From Alphaproteobacteria bacterium (GTDB lineage Bacteria > Pseudomonadota > Alphaproteobacteria > UBA2966), in contig JASLXG010000233.1 in the NCBI GenBank assembly GCA_030740435.1, positions 1-49,152 of the forward strand: a DNA stretch of 49,152 bases, in the 5' to 3' direction. The stretch's first letter is position 1, and each line of letters begins with the position of its first letter. Made by a program: the position numbers and the translations under genes. Below are positions 31,466 to 40,879 of this stretch, piece by piece. Under the pieces are notes generated by a model that did no database searches, was not told the DNA's origin, and saw nothing but the letters and a program-made list of their open reading frames with translations.

Positions 31466-31497
31466 TTAACCCGCATTCCCCGCCGGGTCACGGCCTA
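31466..31497. repeat. Half-arm related to element B
   Basis: TTAACCCGCATT followed by five differing bases and CCGGGTCACGGCCT matches the outer arm of element B read from its right end (positions 9769 back to about 9738), including the flanking TTAA. About 27 of 34 bases agree. No partner arm lies nearby, so it is a solo or decayed copy. It is about 38 bp upstream of the TPP-enzyme start. Confidence 0.65.
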
Positions 31498-31545
31498 TGG
31501 CGCTTGACACCCCGTTGGCGCTAAAGTACACGAAAGCGCCCTTGC

Positions 31546-31623
31546 GGGGGTGTAGCTCAGTCTGGTTAGAGCGCTGGCCTGTCACGCCAGAGGTCGCGAG
31601 TTCGAGTCTCGTCACTCCCGCCA
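31546..31623 (+). tRNA. tRNA-Asp (anticodon GUC)
   Basis: The acceptor GGGGGTG pairs with CACTCCC (one G-T pair), followed by discriminator G and encoded CCA. The anticodon arm CTGGC-CTGTCAC-GCCAG presents GTC. GCGAGTTCGAGTCTCGT forms the T arm. Confidence 0.95.
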
Positions 31624-31697
31624 CTTTTCCTCTCGAAAGATTCCGGATTCAGGCCTTTCGGCGATTGGAACAGCCTTTCGATCGTGCCAATCTGCAC

Positions 31698-31726
31698 TTT
31701 GCACTTTGTTGGCTTGGCGTTATGAT
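31698..31726 (+). promoter_or_regulatory. Probable promoter of the nuo operon
   Basis: TATGAT (31721-31726) is a strong -10 candidate, with TTTGCA (31698-31703) 17 bp upstream as a weaker -35, inside a GCACTTT direct repeat. It lies in the 180-bp gap between tRNA-Asp and nuoA, about 78 bases before the nuoA start. No other good promoter was seen before the 17-gene run that follows. Confidence 0.45.
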
Positions 31727-31803
31727 CCGGTCGCGCCGAGCCTGGTGGCCCAGACACTCTGAGAGCACCTTGCGAGGGCGATTTTTTTGCGGGCGTTTGA
31801 GTG

Positions 31804-32169
31804 ATGCAAGATCTGCTGCTCGAGTATCTACCGATCCTGATCTTCCTCGTGATCGCCATCGCCCTGGCCGTCGTCATTGTTGGCGCCTCCTGGCTGGTGA
31901 CGCCGCAGAAGCCGGATAGCCAAAAGCTGCTGCCTTACGAGTGCGGCTTCAACACGCTCAGCGATTCGCGGCGCCAGTTCGATGTGCGCTTCTATCTCGT
32001 GGCCATTCTTTTCATCATCTTCGACCTCGAGGTTGCCTTCCTCTTTCCCTGGGCCATCTCTCTGGGCAAGATCGGCGTCTTCGGCTTCTGGTCGATGATG
32101 ATCTTCCTCGGCATCCTGACCATCGGATTCGTTTACGAATGGAAGAAGGGGGCTTTGGAATGGGAGTAG
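31804..32169 (+). CDS. nuoA: NADH-quinone oxidoreductase subunit A
   Basis: The 121-residue membrane subunit has three hydrophobic helices ([19 protein letters not shown], then [19 protein letters not shown], then [16 protein letters not shown]) and the conserved loop LPYECGF before the second helix. It helps form the quinone-site region of complex I. ATG 31804 follows an in-frame GTG (31801); the Shine-Dalgarno is unclear. Its stop overlaps nuoB by 10 bp. Confidence 0.96.
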   Translation: MQDLLLEYLPILIFLVIAIALAVVIVGASWLVTPQKPDSQKLLPYECGFNTLSDSRRQFDVRFYLVAILFIIFDLEVAFLFPWAISLGKIGVFGFWSMMIFLGILTIGFVYEWKKGALEWE

Positions 32170-32699
32170 AAAACCCGGCCCCGAACCTGGTCACTGCCAG
32201 CGCCCTCGATCAGCCCTTCGCCGGCATGGCCAGCGACCTCAGCGACAAGGGTTTTCTGATCACCCAGGTCGACAAGGTGGTCAACTGGTCGCGCACCGGC
32301 TCGATGTGGTGGATGACGTTCGGTCTGGCGTGCTGTGCCATGGAGATGATGCACGGCTCGATGCCGCGCTACGACATGGACCGCTTCGGCATCATTCCCC
32401 GGGCCAGCCCGCGCCAGTCCGACGTCATGATCGTGGCTGGCACGCTGACCAACAAGATGGCGCCGGCGCTGCGCCGGGTCTACGACCAGATGGCCGAGCC
32501 GCGCTGGGTGATCTCGATGGGCAGCTGCGCCAACGGCGGCGGTTACTATCACTATTCCTATTCCGTGGTACGCGGCATCGATCGCATTGTACCGGTTGAC
32601 ATCTACGTGCCGGGCTGTCCGCCGACGGCCGAGGCCTTGATCTACGCATTCCTGCAGTTGCAGCGCAAAATCAGGCGTACCGGGACCTTGCGGCGCTGA
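32160..32699 (+). CDS. nuoB: NADH-quinone oxidoreductase subunit B
   Basis: The 179-residue subunit carries cluster N2, the last iron-sulfur centre before quinone. Its ligands are the paired Cys in [11 protein letters not shown], the Cys in [10 protein letters not shown] and the Cys in [17 protein letters not shown] and the RYDMDRFG stretch near the quinone channel are conserved. ATG 32160 is inside the end of nuoA and has AAGGGGG upstream, a classic coupled overlap. Confidence 0.97.
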   Translation: MGVENPAPNLVTASALDQPFAGMASDLSDKGFLITQVDKVVNWSRTGSMWWMTFGLACCAMEMMHGSMPRYDMDRFGIIPRASPRQSDVMIVAGTLTNKMAPALRRVYDQMAEPRWVISMGSCANGGGYYHYSYSVVRGIDRIVPVDIYVPGCPPTAEALIYAFLQLQRKIRRTGTLRR

Positions 32700-32737
32700 G
32701 CCGCGGGATTTCGCTCTAGGTTATCGAGTAGCAGGGT

Positions 32738-33346
32738 ATGGACGAAGAGGCGCTTGCCGAACTGGGGGCCTACGTGGCCGCCGCGCTGCCCGACAAGATC
32801 AGCGCCGTCTCCGTGGCCAATGGCGAGCTGACGCTCGAGGCGCCGGCCGCCGAGGTGGTCAAGCTGCTGACGTTTTTGCGCGATGACGCCAACTGCCAGT
32901 TCAAGCAATTGATCAGCGTCTGCGGTGTCGATTGGCCTCAGCGCGAGGCGCGTTTCGACGTCGTCTACAATCTGCTGTCGCTGATCCACAACCAGCGCAT
33001 CCGGGTCAAGGTGACGGCCGACGAGGCCACGCCGGTGCCTTCGGTGTGCGGCGTCTTTTCCAGCGCTAACTGGTACGAGCGCGAGGTTTGGGACCTTCTC
33101 GGCGTGATGTTCGCCGACCATCCCGACCTGCGCCGGCTGCTCAGCGACTATGGCTTCGAGGGCCATCCGCTGCGCAAGGACTTCCCCCTCTCGGGCCATC
33201 TCGAGGTGCGCTACGACGACGAGGAAAAGCGCGTCGTGCGTCAGCCCGTCAGCCTGCCCCAGGAGATGCGGCGCTTCGATTATCTCAGTCCCTGGGAGGG
33301 CGCCGACTACGTCCTGCCGGGCGACGAGAAGGCGGAGGAAGCCTGA
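32738..33346 (+). CDS. nuoC: NADH-quinone oxidoreductase subunit C
   Basis: The 202-residue hydrophilic subunit of the complex I Q-module shows [27 protein letters not shown], then the family signature [22 protein letters not shown] near residue 109, then [12 protein letters not shown]. It is separate from nuoD, unlike the nuoCD fusion of E. coli. Its TGA shares one base with the nuoD ATG (TGATG). Confidence 0.96.
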   Translation: MDEEALAELGAYVAAALPDKISAVSVANGELTLEAPAAEVVKLLTFLRDDANCQFKQLISVCGVDWPQREARFDVVYNLLSLIHNQRIRVKVTADEATPVPSVCGVFSSANWYEREVWDLLGVMFADHPDLRRLLSDYGFEGHPLRKDFPLSGHLEVRYDDEEKRVVRQPVSLPQEMRRFDYLSPWEGADYVLPGDEKAEEA

Positions 33347-34524
33347 TGGCCGAAGTCCAGATCAGCAACTATTCGCTCAACCTGGGCCCGCAGCATCCGG
33401 CGGCCCACGGCGTGCTGCGCATGGTGCTGGAACTGGACGGCGAGATCATCGACCGGGCCGATCCGCATATCGGGCTTTTGCACCGCGGCACAGAGAAGCT
33501 GATCGAGCACAAGACCTACCTCCAGGCGGCGCCCTATTTCGATCGCCTGGATTACGTCGGGCCGCTGATGCAGGTGCATCCTTTCGTGCTGGCGGTGGAA
33601 AAGCTGCTGGGCCTCGAGGTGCCCAGGCGTGGCCAGTACATCCGCGTGCTCTATGCCGAGCTCACGCGCATTCTCAACCATCTGCTGGGCGTCACCACGC
33701 AAGGCAACGACGTCGGCGCCGTGACGCCGGTGCTGTGGGGCTTCGAGGAACGCGAGCGCATCTTCAATTTTGTCGAGCGCGTCTGCGGCGCCCGCATGCA
33801 TGGCGCCTATTTTCGCGTCGGCGGTGTGCACCGCGACTTGCCGGCCGGGCTGGCTGAGGACATCGCCGCCTGGTGCCCCAATCTTCTCAAGGTCATCGAC
33901 GACATCGAGACGCTGCTCACCGACAACCGCATCTTTCGCCAGCGCAACGTCGATATCGGCACCGTGACAGCCGAGGAGGCCATGGACCGGGGTTTCACCG
34001 GCGTCATGATCCGCGGCTCGGGCGTGCCCTGGGACCTGCGCAAGTCGCAGCCTTACGAGGTCTACGAGGAGCTCGACTTCGACATTCCGGTGGGCAAGCA
34101 CGGCGACAATTTCGACCGCTATCTCTGCCGCGTCGAGGAAATGCGCCAGAGCGTGCGCATCATCGAGCAATGCCTGGCGGAGATGCCCGAAGGGCCGGTG
34201 TCGAGCGAGGACCGCTCGGTGGTGCCGCCCAGGCGGGCCGAGATGAAGACCTCCATGGAGGGGCTGATCCAGCACTTCAAGCTCTTTAGCGAAGGCTTCC
34301 ACGTGCCGGCCGGCGAAACCTACACGGCGGTCGAGGCTTCCAAGGGCGAGCTCGGCGTCTACCTGGTGGCCGACGGTTCCAACCGGCCCTACCGCTGTTT
34401 CATCCGTTCGCCCGCCTATGCCCACCTTTCAGCCATCGATTTCCTCATCCGCGGCCACATGCTGGCCGACGTGGTGGCGGTGATCGGTTCTATCGACATC
34501 GTCTTCGGCGAGATCGACCGATGA
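33346..34524 (+). CDS. nuoD: NADH-quinone oxidoreductase subunit D
   Basis: The 392-residue 49-kDa-type subunit forms the quinone-binding cavity with Nuo[13 protein letters not shown] near the N-terminus holds the conserved His of the quinone site; [20 protein letters not shown] and the closing DIVFGEIDR are family marks. GGAGGA within the end of nuoC serves ATG 33346. A longer open frame starting inside nuoC is an artefact. The stop overlaps the nuoE start by 4 bp (ATGA). Confidence 0.97.
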   Translation: MAEVQISNYSLNLGPQHPAAHGVLRMVLELDGEIIDRADPHIGLLHRGTEKLIEHKTYLQAAPYFDRLDYVGPLMQVHPFVLAVEKLLGLEVPRRGQYIRVLYAELTRILNHLLGVTTQGNDVGAVTPVLWGFEERERIFNFVERVCGARMHGAYFRVGGVHRDLPAGLAEDIAAWCPNLLKVIDDIETLLTDNRIFRQRNVDIGTVTAEEAMDRGFTGVMIRGSGVPWDLRKSQPYEVYEELDFDIPVGKHGDNFDRYLCRVEEMRQSVRIIEQCLAEMPEGPVSSEDRSVVPPRRAEMKTSMEGLIQHFKLFSEGFHVPAGETYTAVEASKGELGVYLVADGSNRPYRCFIRSPAYAHLSAIDFLIRGHMLADVVAVIGSIDIVFGEIDR

Positions 34525-35112
34525 GCAGTGACGCCACTTTCAGCTTCAGCCCCGAGAGCCTGGATCGCGCCCGCCAGATCCTGGCCCGCTATCCCGAGGA
34601 GCGCCGCGCCAGTGGCGTGATTCCGCTCCTGGACCTGGCCCAGCGCCAGAATGATGGCTGGCTCCCGCGTCCGGCCATGGATGCCGTGGCCGAGTTCCTG
34701 GAGATGGCACCGATCCGGGTCTACGAGGTGGCCACCTTCTACACCATGTTCAATCTCCAGCCCGTGGGCCGGCACCACGTCCAGGTCTGCACCAATCTGC
34801 CCTGTTGGCTCAGGGGCTCGGATGAGGTCGTCGAGGGCTGCCGCAAGTCGCTGGGCATCGATCTTGGCGAAACCACTGCCGACGGTGAGTTCACGCTCTC
34901 CGAGGTCGAATGCGCCGGTGCCTGCGTCAACGCCCCGGTGGCGCAAATCGGCGATCATTATTATGAAGACCTAGATGGCGATAGCGTCGCGGCCGTGCTC
35001 GAGGCCCTGAAACGCGGCGAGACGCCCCGCCATGGCAGCCAGACGGGACGCCAGACCTCGGCACCCTCCGGGCGGCCCGACGACGCTGAAGACGGCGACG
35101 GGAGAGGCCTGA
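34521..35112 (+). CDS. nuoE: NADH-quinone oxidoreductase subunit E, frame-fused to nuoF
   Basis: The 24-kDa-type subunit carries cluster N1a: Cys ligands in CTNLPC (near residue 92) and CAGAC (near 133). After GRQTSAPSG the open frame does not stop but continues as far as 36416 through all of nuoF. In the +1 frame from 35068 the codons instead read [13 protein letters not shown] and stop at TGA 35110-35112. That is the expected NuoE ending, and the TGA would overlap the nuoF ATG as TGATG. One extra base near 35065-35070 therefore best explains the fusion. It may be a real mutation, a true fusion (about 631 residues), or a sequence error. Confidence 0.9.
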
Positions 35113-36416
35113 TGGCGCTCGACGACAAGGACCGCATCTTCACCAACCTCTACGGCCAGCAGGACGCCGGCCTGGCCGCGGCGCGCGGGCGCGGCGACTG
35201 GGACGGCACCCGGGCGCTGATGGACAAGGGCCGTGACTGGATCATCGACGAGGTCAAGGAATCGGGCCTCCGGGGGCGCGGCGGTGCCGGTTTTCCGGCC
35301 GGCGTGAAGTGGTCGTTCATGCCCAAGGAAAGCGATGGCCGGCCCGGCTATTTGGTCGTCAATGCGGATGAGGGCGAGCCCGGAACTTGTAAGGATCGCG
35401 ATATCTTACGCCATGAACCTCATAAATTGGTTGAAGGTTGTTTGCTGGCCGGATTCAGCATGGCAGCCGAGGCCGCATACATCTACGTGCGTGGCGAATT
35501 CTACGACGAAGCCTCGGCCCTTCAGGGCGCCGTCGACGAGGCCTATGCGGCCGGCCTGATCGGCCCCGACGCCTGCGGCTCGGGCTATGCATATGATGTT
35601 TATCTGCATCGCGGCGCCGGCGCCTACGTTTGCGGCGAGGAGACGGCGCTGATCGAAAGTCTCGAGGGCCGCAAGGGCCAGCCCCGGATGAAGCCGCCGT
35701 TCCCGGCCGGGGCCGGGCTCTATGGCTGCCCCACCACGGTCAACAACGTCGAGACCATCGCGGTGGCGCCCGAGATCCTGCGCCGCGGCGGGACCTGGTT
35801 CGCCGGCCTGGGCCGGCCCAACAACACCGGCACCAAGATCTTTTGCATCTCGGGCCACGTGGAAAATCCCTGCAACGTGGAAGAGGAGATGGGTATTCCG
35901 CTGAAGGAGCTCATCGAACGCCATGCCGGCGGCGTGCGCGGCGGCTGGGACAATCTGCTGGCAGTGATTCCCGGGGGCTCGTCGGTGCCGCTGATCACCA
36001 AGTCGTTGGCCGACACCGCGCGCATGGATTTCGACGGCCTTTCCGAGGTCAAGTCGGCGCTGGGCACGGCGGCGGTGATCGTGATGGACAAATCCACCGA
36101 CATCGTTCGCGCCATCACCCGGCTTTCGCGCTTTTACCAGCACGAAAGCTGCGGCCAGTGCACGCCCTGTCGCGAGGGCACGGGCTGGATGTGGCGCATG
36201 ATGGAGCGCCTGGCCGAGGGCCGGGCCGAGATCGCCGAGATCGACATGCTCCACGAGGTCACCAAACAGATCGAAGGCCATACCGTCTGCGCCCTTGGCG
36301 ATGCCGCGGCCTGGCCCATCCAGGGCCTGATCCGCCATTTTCGCCCCGAGCTCGAGCGCCGCCTCGCCGGAAGCCGCCTAGGAGCCCCGGATGCCGACCC
36401 TGACCATCGACGGTAA
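35112..36416 (+). CDS. nuoF: NADH-quinone oxidoreductase subunit F (NADH-binding)
   Basis: The 51-kDa-type subunit binds NADH, FMN and cluster N3. [20 protein letters not shown] and [14 protein letters not shown] make the FMN/NADH site; [12 protein letters not shown] plus the Cys in [13 protein letters not shown] bind the 4Fe-4S cluster. From ATG 35112 it is 434 residues, the usual length, and GGAGAGG lies before that ATG, so independent initiation is likely even though the frame is open back to nuoE. Its end overlaps nuoG by 26 bp. Confidence 0.95.
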   Translation: MALDDKDRIFTNLYGQQDAGLAAARGRGDWDGTRALMDKGRDWIIDEVKESGLRGRGGAGFPAGVKWSFMPKESDGRPGYLVVNADEGEPGTCKDRDILRHEPHKLVEGCLLAGFSMAAEAAYIYVRGEFYDEASALQGAVDEAYAAGLIGPDACGSGYAYDVYLHRGAGAYVCGEETALIESLEGRKGQPRMKPPFPAGAGLYGCPTTVNNVETIAVAPEILRRGGTWFAGLGRPNNTGTKIFCISGHVENPCNVEEEMGIPLKELIERHAGGVRGGWDNLLAVIPGGSSVPLITKSLADTARMDFDGLSEVKSALGTAAVIVMDKSTDIVRAITRLSRFYQHESCGQCTPCREGTGWMWRMMERLAEGRAEIAEIDMLHEVTKQIEGHTVCALGDAAAWPIQGLIRHFRPELERRLAGSRLGAPDADPDHRR

Positions 36417-38451
36417 CGAGGTTACGGTGGAGCCGGGCACCACGGTGTTGCAGGCCTGCGAGGCCCAGGGCATCGAGGTTCCGCGCTTTTGCTACCACGA
36501 ACGCCTGGCCATTGCCGGCAACTGCCGCATGTGCCTGGTGGAGATGGAGAAGGCGCCCAAGCTGATTGCCAGTTGCGCCCAGCCGGTCGGCGACGGCATG
36601 GTCATTCGCACCAACACGCCGGCCGTCAAGAAGGCGCGCGAGGGTGTGATGGAGCTTTTGCTCATCAACCATCCGCTGGACTGCCCGATCTGCGACCAGG
36701 GCGGCGAATGCGACCTGCAGGACCAGGCCATGGCCTACGGCACCGGCGCCTCGCGTTTCGGCGAGGCCAAGCGGGCCGTCGCCAACAAGTTCCTGGGGCC
36801 GCTGGTCAAGGCCACCATGACGCGCTGCATCCACTGCACGCGCTGTGTGCGCTTTCTCGATGATGTGGCCGGCGTCGAGGAGATGGGGGGGCTCTATCGC
36901 GGCGAGCGCACCGAGATCGGCACCTTCGTCGGACAGGCGCTGAGTTCGGAGCTTTCCGGCAACCTTATCGATCTTTGCCCGGTCGGCGCCCTGACCTCGA
37001 AGCCCTACGCCTTCCACGCCCGGCCTTGGGAACTGAGGCCCACCGAGAGCATCGACGTGCATGACGCCGTGGGCAGCAACATCCGCGTCGACGCCCGCGG
37101 CCGCGAGATCCTGCGCGTGCTTCCGCGCCTCAACGAAGAGGTCAACGAGGAGTGGATCTCGGACAAGACCCGCTTCGCCAACGACGGCCTCAAACGCCAG
37201 CGCCTGGACCGGCCCTATGTGCGCCGGGATGGCCGCTTGCAGCCGGCCAGCTGGGACCAGGCCTTCGCCGCCATCGCCGCCCGTCTCGACGGGCTCGAGG
37301 GCGCACGAATCGCTGCCTTGGCCGGCGATTTGGCCTGTGCCGAATCCCTGACGGCGCTCAAGGACCTGATGGCGGCGCTGGGCTCGCCGCATCTCGATTG
37401 CCGCCAGGACGGCGCCAAGCTGGGCGGCGGCGTGCGCGCCGGCTGGCTTTTCAACACCACCATCGCCGGCATCGAAGAAGCCGACGCCTGCCTGCTGATC
37501 GGCAGTAATCCGCGCCTCGAAGCGCCGGTGCTCAACGCGCGGCTGCGCAAGCGCTGGCTGGCCGGCGGCTTCCAGATCTTCAATCTGGGCGCGGCCGCCG
37601 ATCGCACCTATCGCACTTTGGAACTCGGCAGCGACGCCCGGCTGCTGGACCGGATCGCCGGCGGCGAGCACGAGGTGGCAAAGGCCCTCAGCGCCGCCCA
37701 GCGGCCCATGCTGATCCTCGGCCAGCAGGCGCTGAACCGGGCCGACGGCGACGCCATCCTGGCCGCGGCGCGCGCCATTGCCGAACGCTGCGGCCTGGTA
37801 GGCGAGGGCTGGAACGGCTTCAACGTGCTGCACACGGCCGCCGCCCGCGTGGCCGGCCTCGATCTCGGCCTCTTGCCCGGTCCCGAGGGCCGCGATACCG
37901 CCGGCATCCTGGCCGGGGCGGCCGAGGGGGAGCTCGACTTCATCTATCTGCTGGGCGCCGACGAGATCGACACCAAGGTGCTGGGCGAGGCCTTCGTGGT
38001 CTACCAGGGCCACCATGGGGATTCCGGTGCCCAGCGCGCCGACGTGGTGCTGCCCGGTGCCGCCTATACCGAAAAGGGCGGCACCTGGGTCAATACCGAA
38101 GGCCGCGTGCAACGCGGCCAGCGTGCCGTCTTCCCGCCCGGCGAAGCCCGCGAGGACTGGACCGTTTTGCGCGCGCTTTCGGAAGTCCTGGGCCACACCT
38201 TGCCTTACGACGGGCTGTCCGAGCTGCGCCGGCGCATGGCCGAATTGGCGCCGCATATGGCTGAGCTCGACGACATCGGGCCGGCGCCTTGGGGCGAATT
38301 CGGCCAGGCCGGAGCGATCGGCGCCGAGCCGCTCGAGGGTTACGGCGGCGACTTCCACCTCAGCGACCCGATCTGCCGGGCCTCGGCCACCATGGCCGCC
38401 TGTAGTGCCCAGCGCAGCACCGACCAGCAGGGGACGGGCAGCGATGGCTGA
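36391..38451 (+). CDS. nuoG: NADH-quinone oxidoreductase subunit G
   Basis: The 686-residue 75-kDa-type subunit has the N-terminal 2Fe-2S site ([20 protein letters not shown]), then [14 protein letters not shown] and [10 protein letters not shown] for the 4Fe-4S clusters, and a long molybdopterin-oxidoreductase-like C-terminal domain that keeps the fold without a cofactor. It relays electrons from NuoF to NuoI. TAGGAG lies just before ATG 36391. The stop overlaps nuoH by 8 bp. Confidence 0.96.
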   Translation: MPTLTIDGNEVTVEPGTTVLQACEAQGIEVPRFCYHERLAIAGNCRMCLVEMEKAPKLIASCAQPVGDGMVIRTNTPAVKKAREGVMELLLINHPLDCPICDQGGECDLQDQAMAYGTGASRFGEAKRAVANKFLGPLVKATMTRCIHCTRCVRFLDDVAGVEEMGGLYRGERTEIGTFVGQALSSELSGNLIDLCPVGALTSKPYAFHARPWELRPTESIDVHDAVGSNIRVDARGREILRVLPRLNEEVNEEWISDKTRFANDGLKRQRLDRPYVRRDGRLQPASWDQAFAAIAARLDGLEGARIAALAGDLACAESLTALKDLMAALGSPHLDCRQDGAKLGGGVRAGWLFNTTIAGIEEADACLLIGSNPRLEAPVLNARLRKRWLAGGFQIFNLGAAADRTYRTLELGSDARLLDRIAGGEHEVAKALSAAQRPMLILGQQALNRADGDAILAAARAIAERCGLVGEGWNGFNVLHTAAARVAGLDLGLLPGPEGRDTAGILAGAAEGELDFIYLLGADEIDTKVLGEAFVVYQGHHGDSGAQRADVVLPGAAYTEKGGTWVNTEGRVQRGQRAVFPPGEAREDWTVLRALSEVLGHTLPYDGLSELRRRMAELAPHMAELDDIGPAPWGEFGQAGAIGAEPLEGYGGDFHLSDPICRASATMAACSAQRSTDQQGTGSDG

Positions 38452-39451
38452 GCTTTGGTCCGGCTATCTTTGGCCCCTGATCATCATCGTGGCCCAGATT
38501 CTGGCCATCGTGGTGCCGCTGCTGCTCTGCGTCGCCTACCTCACCCTGGCCGAGCGCAAGGTCTGGGCGGCCATGCAGATGCGCCGCGGCCCCAACGTGG
38601 TGGGCCCCTTCGGCCTGATGCAGCCGCTGGCCGACGGTGCCAAGCTCTTGTTCAAGGAAACCATCCTGCCCAGCCGGGCCAACAAGGGCGTCTTTCTGGC
38701 CGCGCCCATGCTGACCTTCACGCTGAGCCTGATCGCCTGGGCCGTGATCCCCTTCCAGGCGGGCGTCGTGCTGGCCGACATCAACGTCGGCATCATGTTC
38801 CTCTTCGCCATCTCGTCCATGGGCGTCTACGGCATCGTCATGGCGGGCTGGGCCTCGAATTCGCGCTATGCCTTCCTCGGCGCCTTGCGCTCGGCGGCCC
38901 AGATGGTGTCCTACGAGGTTTCTATGGGCTTCGTCATCATCACGGTGCTGATCTGCGTGGGATCCTTGAATCTCTCCGACATCGTCGAGGCCCAGCGCAC
39001 GGTCTGGTTTTTCCTGCCGCTGTTCCCCATGTTCGTCATCTTCTTCGTCTCGATCCTGGCCGAGCTCAGCCACCATCCCTTCGATCTGCCGGAGGCCGAG
39101 GCCGAGCTGGTGGCCGGCTTCCAGGTCGAGTATTCGGCCATGGCCTTTGCCCTTTTCTATCTCGGCGAGCGCGCCAACATGATCCTGATGAGCGCCATGA
39201 TGTCGGTGCTGTTCCTCGGCGGCTGGCTGCCGCCGATCGACGTGGCGCCCTTCAACTGGATCCCCGGCGTCCTCTGGCTGGGCCTCAAGACGGCGCTGGT
39301 GCTGTTCGTCATGATGTGGGTTTTCGCCACCTTCCCGCGCTACCGCTATGACCAGCTCATGCGGCTGGGCTGGAAGGTGTTCCTGCCGGCCTCGCTGTTT
39401 TGGGTGGCGCTGACGGCCGGCGTCGTCACCGCCTTCGATCTGGCGCCGTAG
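38444..39451 (+). CDS. nuoH: NADH-quinone oxidoreductase subunit H
   Basis: The 335-residue membrane subunit links the hydrophilic arm to the proton-pumping arm. [20 protein letters not shown] near residue 29 and [19 protein letters not shown] are the NuoH signatures, and [18 protein letters not shown] is the conserved acidic loop near the quinone entrance. About eight hydrophobic helices are visible. ATG 38444 lies within the end of nuoG with GGGGACGGG upstream. Confidence 0.97.
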   Translation: MAELWSGYLWPLIIIVAQILAIVVPLLLCVAYLTLAERKVWAAMQMRRGPNVVGPFGLMQPLADGAKLLFKETILPSRANKGVFLAAPMLTFTLSLIAWAVIPFQAGVVLADINVGIMFLFAISSMGVYGIVMAGWASNSRYAFLGALRSAAQMVSYEVSMGFVIITVLICVGSLNLSDIVEAQRTVWFFLPLFPMFVIFFVSILAELSHHPFDLPEAEAELVAGFQVEYSAMAFALFYLGERANMILMSAMMSVLFLGGWLPPIDVAPFNWIPGVLWLGLKTALVLFVMMWVFATFPRYRYDQLMRLGWKVFLPASLFWVALTAGVVTAFDLAP

Positions 39452-39466
39452 GAGGGCAGGCGGGCC

Positions 39467-39955
39467 ATGTCGTTCATCGATCGCACCCTTCGCTCGGTCC
39501 TGCTGCTCGAGCTCCTGTCGGGCATGTCGCTGACGTTCAGGTACATGTTCCGCAAGAAGGTGACCATCAACTATCCCTACGAGGGCAGCCCGCTGAGCCC
39601 GCGCTTTCGCGGCGAGCACGCGCTGCGCCGCTATGCCAACGGCGAGGAGCGCTGCATCGCCTGCAAGCTCTGCGAGGCGGTCTGCCCGGCGCTGGCCATC
39701 ACCATCGAGGCCGAGCCGCGCGACGACGGCAGCCGCCGCACCACGCGCTACGACATCGACATGACCAAATGCATCTATTGCGGCTTCTGCCAGGAGGCCT
39801 GCCCCGTGGATGCCATCGTCGAGGGCCCCAACACCGAGTTCTCTACCGAGACCCGGGAGGAGCTCTACTACAACAAGGACAAACTGCTGGCCAACGGCGA
39901 CCGTTGGGAGCGCGAGATCGCCCGCAATCTCGAACTGGATGCACCCTACCGATGA
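39467..39955 (+). CDS. nuoI: NADH-quinone oxidoreductase subunit I
   Basis: The 162-residue ferredoxin-like subunit carries clusters N6a and N6b, with [16 protein letters not shown] (near 63) and [16 protein letters not shown] (near 103), both complete C-x2-C-x2-C-x3-C-P motifs. The amphipathic N-terminus [19 protein letters not shown] anchors it to NuoH. The stop overlaps the nuoJ start by 4 bp. Confidence 0.97.
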   Translation: MSFIDRTLRSVLLLELLSGMSLTFRYMFRKKVTINYPYEGSPLSPRFRGEHALRRYANGEERCIACKLCEAVCPALAITIEAEPRDDGSRRTTRYDIDMTKCIYCGFCQEACPVDAIVEGPNTEFSTETREELYYNKDKLLANGDRWEREIARNLELDAPYR

Positions 39956-40566
39956 TCGTCCAGGCCCTCACCTTCTACCTGTTTGCCGCCGTCTTGCTGG
40001 CCGCGGCGCTGATGGTGATCAGCGCCCGCAACCCGGTACATTCGGTGTTGTTCTTGATTCTTTCGTTTTTCACCGCCGGCGGGCTCTTCGTGCTCATGGG
40101 GGCCGAGTTCCTGGCCATGATCCTGGTCATCGTCTACGTCGGCGCGGTGGCGGTGCTGTTCCTCTTCGTGGTCATGATGCTGGACATCAATTTCGTCGAA
40201 CTGAGGCAGGGCTTTCTGGTCTACCTGCCGGCCGGAGCGCTGGTCGGCCTGATCATGCTGGTCGAGCTCTTTTTGGTGATCGGCAGTTGGGCGGCCGGGC
40301 CGGAGCTTGCGGCCATGGCGGCGGCACCGACGCCGGCGCCGGCCGAGCTCAGCAACACCCATGCGCTGGGCGAGCTCATCTATACGCGCTACGTCTACCT
40401 CTTCCAGGCTGCCGGCATGATCCTGCTGGTGGCCATGATCGGCGCCATCGTACTGACGCATCGGGTGCGCGAGGGCGTGCGCAAGCAGAAGATATCGGAC
40501 CAGGTTTCCAGGCGCCGCGAGGATTCGGTGGAGCTCAAGAAGGTAACGCCGCGGGGAGGTATCTGA
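39952..40566 (+). CDS. nuoJ: NADH-quinone oxidoreductase subunit J
   Basis: The 204-residue membrane subunit has five hydrophobic helices, with the conserved [20 protein letters not shown] segment and the [20 protein letters not shown] helix containing the pi-bulge region, followed by [11 protein letters not shown]. The start ATG 39952 overlaps nuoI (ATGA) and the stop shares one base with nuoK. Confidence 0.96.
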   Translation: MIVQALTFYLFAAVLLAAALMVISARNPVHSVLFLILSFFTAGGLFVLMGAEFLAMILVIVYVGAVAVLFLFVVMMLDINFVELRQGFLVYLPAGALVGLIMLVELFLVIGSWAAGPELAAMAAAPTPAPAELSNTHALGELIYTRYVYLFQAAGMILLVAMIGAIVLTHRVREGVRKQKISDQVSRRREDSVELKKVTPRGGI

Positions 40567-40874
40567 TGGCCATCGGGCTCGGACATTACCTCACGCTGGC
40601 GGCCATTCTGTTCACGCTGGGTGTGCTCGGCATCTTCCTCAATCGCAAGAACGTCATCGTCATAATGATGTCGATCGAATTGATGTTACTCGCCGTCAAC
40701 ATCAATTTGGTGGCGTTCTCCAGCCACCTCGGCGATCTGGTGGGGCAGGTCTTCGCCATGTTCGTGCTCTCGGTGGCGGCGGCCGAGGCGGCCATCGGGC
40801 TCGCCATCCTGGTCATCTATTTCCGCAACCGCGGCTCCATCGCCGTCGAAGACCTCAACGTCATGAAGGGTTGA
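40566..40874 (+). CDS. nuoK: NADH-quinone oxidoreductase subunit K
   Basis: The 102-residue three-helix subunit keeps the two membrane glutamates needed for proton transfer, in [14 protein letters not shown] and in [14 protein letters not shown] 40566 shares its A with the nuoJ stop. GGGGAGG upstream is a strong Shine-Dalgarno. Confidence 0.97.
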   Translation: MAIGLGHYLTLAAILFTLGVLGIFLNRKNVIVIMMSIELMLLAVNINLVAFSSHLGDLVGQVFAMFVLSVAAAEAAIGLAILVIYFRNRGSIAVEDLNVMKG

Positions 40875-40879
40875 GGCGG

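Noticed and set aside
36370-36416. A second frameshift at the end of nuoF (an out-of-frame TAG lies at 36379)
   Set aside because: NuoF C-termini vary in length and sequence, and the frame ends normally at TAA 36416; there is no conserved ending to restore.
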